64,000 nt of DNA from Stenogyne calaminthoides. Taxonomy: Eukaryota; Streptophyta; Magnoliopsida; Lamiales; Lamiaceae. The position numbers were made by a program, and so were the translations under genes. Below are positions 58,972 to 64,000 of this stretch, piece by piece. The stretch's first letter is position 1. Every line of letters begins with the position of its first letter. The notes under the pieces are model-generated. The model was not told the origin of the DNA and made no database searches. It saw only the letters and a program-made list of their open reading frames with translations. The DNA lies in the NCBI GenBank assembly GCA_037126765.1, contig JBBCBC010000021.1:20787434-20851433 (forward strand). The letters are read 5' to 3'.

Positions 58972-60174
58972 ATGTCGTATCTGCCACATCCCGGAGATGA
59001 TGGAGATGATGATGGAGTACATTTAGGAGATCATGGTGGAGATTATGATGGAGATCATGATGCTGATGATCGACATGAAACTGATGACTTGAGACAGAGT
59101 GACACTTGGACGCTTTGTCGGTCCCGATGATCTACTTGGACGGGCTATAGGTCGTCAGGAGCATCCCGGCCGCTTACGGAGTGTTGGATATGGCGTGATG
59201 AAGTCATCATTAGCCATGTTACCTGCTCTTCAAGCCATGAATATGGTGGGTATACTTTCGGAACAGGTTGCCCAGATGGCTAAAGAGTTGGAACAAATGA
59301 GGTCCGAGAGACGGACGCATCACGGAATGTCCTCGAGTGGAGCAAGCTGTGAAAATAGTGTCGCTGATGCTATGTTTTCGGTTAATGCTAGGGACGATTT
59401 TATTGAGGCACTTCGAAACAATGTCCCGCAGGTATCAAATGTGTCTCACATTTATTTTAATTAAAGACTAGTATATATATTAAAATTTTCTAACTAAATA
59501 TCTTATCCGAACAGTCATCGACCCTATGCTACCTTTATTTGGAGGATCCTACTCGGTTGGTGGCTACAGGAACGTTGCTCAATAACTCCGATGGAGTTAT
59601 TCATGGTAGTCCCATCACTCCTGGTTCCGTGAGGGTCACGCTCGATGTACCCGTAATCGGAGAAGAGGATTCACCAGTGCCTAAACCAATTGATGATGCT
59701 GTCACAGTCGGAACAACTGTCGGACACTTCATCGAATGGCCGACCAACTTGGTCTCTCTCACCATGAAGGTAAATTTAATATATGTTATTAAATTTCATT
59801 ATCTTATTTGTCGTTCTAAATAATGTTGCAAATTGATTGTAGAAACTGCCGACACCACACAAGCCTAAACAGAAATCAAAGGGTGTCGCAGCCAGTCAGA
59901 GGGAGATACCGAGGGAATCCACTATTGGTGGTCGCAGACTAATTGGTTATCCATTGCCTGGAGACTTAGATCACGACTACACCATACAGCATACGGTGCA
60001 AGTGATAGTGGAGTCCTCTGATTTCGATATGGTCACAGTTCCGATGAATGCTTACTTTCATCGGAATTCTATTGAAGAATACATTGCTCGGGAGCATGTG
60101 ATTGAAGTCGTGAACGACTAGTGGTTGAGTGCAACGAGCATAGCCTTTTATCTCATGTATGTGTTTACTAATTA
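58972..60174 (+). pseudogene. Second CACTA gene (En/Spm plant transposase/TNP1-like), multi-exon
   Basis: It follows acceptor TTTACAG (58967) with ATG at 58972. Exon 1 has an Asp/Gly/His-rich start (HPGDDGDDDGVHLGDHGGD), then after a one-base frame change near 59100 reads LGRFVGPDDLLGRAIGR...MVGILSEQVAQMAKELEQM (short coiled coil). Introns are 59432-59514 and 59770-59842, both GT-AG and phase 0, so exons join in frame (NNVPQ|SSTLCYLYLEDPTRLVATG...ITPGSVRVTL...HFIEWPTN). The EDPTRLVATG...IEWP block is typical of the plant En/Spm accessory transposase domain. Exon 4 reads YPLPGDLDHDYTIQ to an in-frame TAG (60119-60121), then WLSATSIAFYLMY, and stops being recognisable where many relatives continue into a protease. 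Confidence 0.8.
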
Positions 60175-61126
60175 ATTCTTAGTATTTACTTTCTATATAT
60201 AGTTTAATTTTCAAATTAAATAGAGAACTTGGCCGAAAATACAAGGATAAAATATTAATACATTCTATCATGGTATGATCTCTTTTTCAAATCATCAAAA
60301 TCATTAGTTTATTAACTTTGAATCTAGATTTATGTGATTTGTTTTGAAAATATCATTTTTTATGCTATTTACCAAATGAATCAAACTCTGCAATTGATAT
60401 GGTGAATTATTTGAAGAACATGAAAGAGTATTTTCCAAATGCTATCAATTGAGAAATGAATTATTGAGGAACTTGACCATTCTGGCTTGATTAATATTTA
60501 CGAGTTGTATTTATGTAATTATTTGGGACAAAGTTATCATATTATTTTAAAAGTAATAAAATATTTTGTAAATTTTGCATTATTAATCTTTAAAAATTAT
60601 TTTATGTTATCTTTAAGTTTGTATAGAATAAAAAAAATGTGAAGGAAGGGGCCCATTTAAAAGTCCGATTCATGCATCAATATTCTTAGAACCGGCTCTG
60701 TATAGACGTGGTAACATATTGAATCTAGAAAAAAAATAAACCTCTGAAAGCAAATGCTTGAACAGGCCTGTTATCAAATACAAAAAAAAACCCTAAAGAA
60801 AGAAGAAATTGGGTAAAATTCAGACGAATAATGATAAATAAAATAATTAATTAACTGTGATAAAGAACCTTACACATGGAAAAAAAAAGTATAAGCGCAA
60901 GAAAAAACTTTATAGAGATTACGCGTACTCCTTCAACCTGCAATATACAAAAATAAAATATCATATGCGAGAGAGGATAACGTGTTTGTGGAGAGAAAAA
61001 TGAAGAAAATTGGCAAAAAAAAAAAAGATTTTGCGAGAGAATATTGATAATAAATTGACCGCTGGAAATCTGTCATAAAATATATAATAATTGACTGATT
61101 TTAAAGGATACATTAAATTAGTCAAA
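60175..61126. other. AT-rich DNA right of the CACTA genes
   Basis: No gene recognised and no inverted CACTA terminus found. It may contain the remains of the CACTA right end or the host insertion site. Confidence 0.45.
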
Positions 61127-61131
61127 TGTTC

Positions 61132-62699
61132 TGTTGGGATATTTTAGTTTTGATAAATTATGACAAAACATTATCAACTTGTGTTATTCAAGCTATTTTA
61201 CAGATAATAAGTTAAGGGGGAACGAAAGAACAAATTGAGGGGGAACTCACGAAATCAGAAGAAGATGATCGAGATCGACGAGGTCAGCATTTAGAGACCG
61301 ACGAGATCGATGAGTAAGATGAGTTCCGAGTTAACTCGATGAGTCAGGCAAAATCGGCGAAGAAAAAGCTAAAGCCAAAGAAAATCAAGAGAAGGTTGCG
61401 ATCGAAGATGAATAAAGAGACCGATCAAGATCGACGCGGATCGAGATCGATATGAAGAGGAACAGATGAGACTGATCAAGATCAGATGTGATCGAGATCA
61501 GATATGATAAACTGATATGCCAACCTGATGTACTGACTTGATGTTATCCTGATATGCAGACCTGAAGATATGATGATCCGACCACCGAGTCGATCGATCG
61601 TGCAAAGAAGAAATCATATAGCCCGAAATAATGTGGACTGAGGGTCGATGTCTCAATTCGAAGAGCCAACTCAAGAAGCCCGAAAGTGTTAGTATGCCCG
61701 ACGATAAGGTCCACCAAGAGAAGTCTCAATAATCAAATAACCTCGAGGCTCGGATATAGCTCGGATAACTCAAGGCTCGGATAAATCAAGATCTCGAGAC
61801 TCCGGAAAGAAATCAAGAATATAGCCAAGTAGATTCAAATTTGACGTGGACCAATGAGAGGAAGAGGACAAGCCTGAAAAAGCTGCAAAAAGCTGCAAAA
61901 AGCTACATAATAGTATGAATTTGAATGTGATTCTCTCCAACGGTAACATTCAAATCCACACTATAAATACAAGTTCTTCCTTCATTATCAAGTGTGGAAA
62001 AATGCGTGAAACGCCCATCAAGCCATATACTCAAGCATTCCCACCATAGAACACAGAGCTAGAAATACACGCATATATTCAAGAGTGTTCTACCCTAGAT
62101 CTAAGCACAAATGTAATATCCTAAGCTTAGAGAGATTTTCCCAACCTTAGCATTGAGGCTAAACAAATGTAAGGGAAAATCCCAACCTAGTTGGAAACCA
62201 AACAAATCTTTACTCAAACCCAAAAGTTAGGTTAAGTTTGTATTACCGCAAGATTTCAGACTAGGGATTCTAGTTTCTGATTTCTGGGATCGGTTGAGTG
62301 TGAACTCGGTAAACATCTATAGGCAATCCCGTGAGGGAGATAAGTCCCGTTTGAGTGTGAACTCGGTAAACATCTATAGGCAATCCCGTGAGGGAGAGTA
62401 AACATCTATAGGCAATCCCGTGAGGGAGATAAGTCCCGTTGGTTAAGTCGGTTAAGTAAGTGCCCCTATGTTAAGGGAAGAGTGGATGTAGGACGGGTTT
62501 CGTCCGAACCACTATAAAATTGTTTGTTTTTTACTGCTTTATGTTTATACTTGTCATATGCATTCGATTATAAGCAAAACAACACACATCGTTCTTAAAA
62601 GCAAAAAATTAGGAATCGCTCTGCCCTCACCCCTGTTTTATATGCATTACACGAAGTCTTCCGCTTCACATGGGTTTTCCTTAAAATTCGGGACCATCA
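61132..62699 (+). mobile_element. Solo LTR of a Sirevirus (1568 bp)
   Basis: It starts TGTTGGGATATTT and ends TTCGGGACCATCA, flanked by the perfect 5-bp duplication TGTTC (61127-61131, 62700-62704). No primer site, polypurine tract or internal region is attached, so it arose by LTR-LTR recombination. TCCAACGGTAA (61936-61946), TATAAATA (61962-61969) and the AGTGG...CCACTATAA block (62481-62517) mark its promoter and U5 region. The U3 is rich in GATCGA-type words. Confidence 0.92.
62309..62440 (+). repeat. Tandem repeat in the solo LTR
   Basis: GTAAACATCTATAGGCAATC plus CCGTGAGGGAGA occurs three times, starting at 62309, 62366 and 62398 (spacings 57 and 32). The inverted LTR in the chimera has its own expansion of the same unit. 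Confidence 0.9.
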
Positions 62700-62704
62700 T
62701 GTTC

Positions 62705-63204
62705 TTATAATATTTATTTCCCTTTTTTCATTCTTCTATTAAAATTAAAATTAATGATAATATTGACACATCATATGCTGCCTAATACATTATATAATGA
62801 CACTTGGATGGATAGACATGGTCTAAGAATACGATACATCATTCAAACGAATCTCAAGATGACATATTAGTAAAAAAATAAAATAATAAACATTCTTTTT
62901 ATAGAGGGACATATATACAACTTTGTTTATGTCTTCTTTTATGATATACAGTCTTCTTTTACAATTTACAGTAGTTTGTTCGGCGATGAATTCGGAACAA
63001 ATGATATAAATTTATCTATTATATGTATATTTATTTAAATAATTTTTTTACATATACTTGGATTCCCCTTATTTACTATGTTAATTAATTTTATGATTTA
63101 CACGTACTTCCTTTAAATAAGTAAAATGCACAACGTTAATAAGAAATTAAAGCAAGAAGTAAATAATTAAATCCAAAACAAACCCAACTAACATATATAT
63201 TATA
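62705..63204. other. AT-rich spacer
   Basis: Nothing recognisable between the solo LTR and the Helitron-like terminus. Confidence 0.5.
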
Positions 63205-63286
63205 CTAGTTTAATGCCCGCGTGTTACGCGGTTCTTAAATTAAAAAATGCAACATTCTTAATAAATAATATAATTGATAATTAAAA

Positions 63287-63325
<39 letters not shown>

Positions 63326-64000
63326 CATTAAATTTGAATTAATAATTGTTTAAAGTGTATATTAACAACTTTGCTTAAATTTTGGAATAAAATTATTATA
63401 TCAAATTTTAATCATTCATTTTAATATGAAGTTGAAACCTAAAAAGTAAAACAAATTAAGAAAAAAAGAATTAAAAAAAAATGAAACAACGTTTAAAAAA
63501 ATATTAATATATTAAAATTAATATGCATTAATAAAAAAAGTGAATGAATTATAATATAAAATATTTTATTACATAAAATAAATTAAGATATACATAAGAA
63601 CAATATTAAAATAAAATTAATCATTAAAAGATTAATAATTAAATATAATTCACATTAACATAAAATACATTTAGATTGAATATTATACTTATATTAAATT
63701 AATTCAAAATAAAAATTAATTAAACCAAAATAAATGAAGTATATAGCAAAATTGAATAAATAAAATAAAAATAATAAATATTAATTACACATTTTATAAC
63801 ATTCACACATACTTTAAATACCTAAATAATTAGAAAATAATTATATTGTGACTTGTCATCATTATCTATAAATCAAATTCATTATTTAATTTTTACATAA
63901 TTCTCATTTCTTAATTAGGCGACACATCATCGAAATTCACAATAATGCTATAAGCAGTAGAAATTTCATATTAGTTGGTTGAGGGATGTTTTCAAAATCG
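63205..64000 (-). mobile_element. Helitron-like 3' terminus, extending past the window
   Basis: Read on the minus strand, a 6-bp stem with 3-base loop (CCGCGT/ACGCGG, 63217-63231) is followed 11 bases later by CTAG (63205-63208) and then T. This is the plant Helitron 3' signature: GC hairpin, CTRR end, insertion before T. The body to 64000 is very AT-rich, with a TA microsatellite (about 63290-63320) and no gene, so it would be a non-autonomous element. Confidence 0.55.

Larger units (their letters stand above)
41900..60174 (+). mobile_element. CACTA (En/Spm) transposon, right end missing
   Basis: It begins CACTACTACACATTT at 41900, followed by subterminal repeats, a leader with an intron, the TNP2-type transposase gene and a second multi-exon gene, all plus strand. 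I found no inverted CACTA terminus downstream, so the right boundary is the last recognisable coding sequence. 12,033 bp of the span is the nested copia element C. Excluding it, about 6.2 kb remains, short of the usual full-length size. Probably right-truncated and inactive. Confidence 0.82.

Noticed and set aside
60117..60125. ACTAGTGG as the CACTA right terminus
   Set aside because: The left terminus predicts ...TGTAGTAGTG; only TAGTG matches, inside coding sequence.

Overview
The window is plant nuclear DNA, most likely from a flowering plant, and is made almost entirely of transposable elements in several layers of nesting. The evidence is Sirevirus-type and other Ty1/copia elements with Met-initiator-tRNA primer sites, plant L1-like LINEs, Stowaway MITEs with the CTCCCTCCGTC terminus, a CACTA (En/Spm) transposon with TNP2 and a second gene, a Mutator-like foldback element, and degenerate TTTAGGG motifs. 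I found no convincing single-copy host gene, rRNA gene, tRNA gene or CRISPR array. The species cannot be named from this sequence.

Layout. 1-6664 is the 3' half of a Sirevirus: reverse transcriptase/RNase H end, an apparent internal promoter with a leader intron, a broken env-like ORF with coiled-coil character, polypurine tract and 3' LTR. 6665-7887 is part of a second Sirevirus-type LTR. 7888-8765 is LTR-like non-coding DNA. 8766-10490 is the endonuclease and ORF1 end of a LINE on the minus strand. 10516-11570 is an AT-rich inverted-repeat element with a Stowaway MITE nested in it.

12069-26146 and 26647-40678 are two near-identical ~14 kb direct copies separated by exactly 500 N. Each holds a minus-strand LINE tail split by an ~8.6 kb minus-strand Ty1/copia element (A in unit 1, B in unit 2) with AAAAG target-site duplications, followed by a Stowaway MITE and AT-rich diverged repeats. 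The copies begin and end exactly at the gap, so two overlapping contigs or alleles are at least as likely as a real tandem duplication.

41071-41546 is a Mutator-like foldback element with a 10-bp target duplication and telomere-like arms. 41900 to about 60174 is a CACTA transposon: terminus, subterminal repeats, leader intron with a minisatellite, TNP2 transposase with three in-frame nonsense codons, and a second multi-exon gene; its right end is not visible. TNP2 is split by a 12 kb minus-strand Ty1/copia element (C, 44563-56595, TSD TACAT). Element C is itself split in its leader by a 2.8 kb chimeric retroelement (50715-53508, TSD TATAT) whose two outer ends are both LTR 3' (U5) ends in inverted orientation, the most unusual object here. 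61132-62699 is a perfect solo Sirevirus LTR (TSD TGTTC), from the LTR family that supplied the inverted half of that chimera. 63205 to the window end looks like the 3' end of a minus-strand Helitron.

All coding regions are transposon-derived and nearly all are broken. The functional logic is therefore that of mobile elements: LTR promoters, primer and polypurine tracts, pol and transposase domains, and the order of nested insertions.
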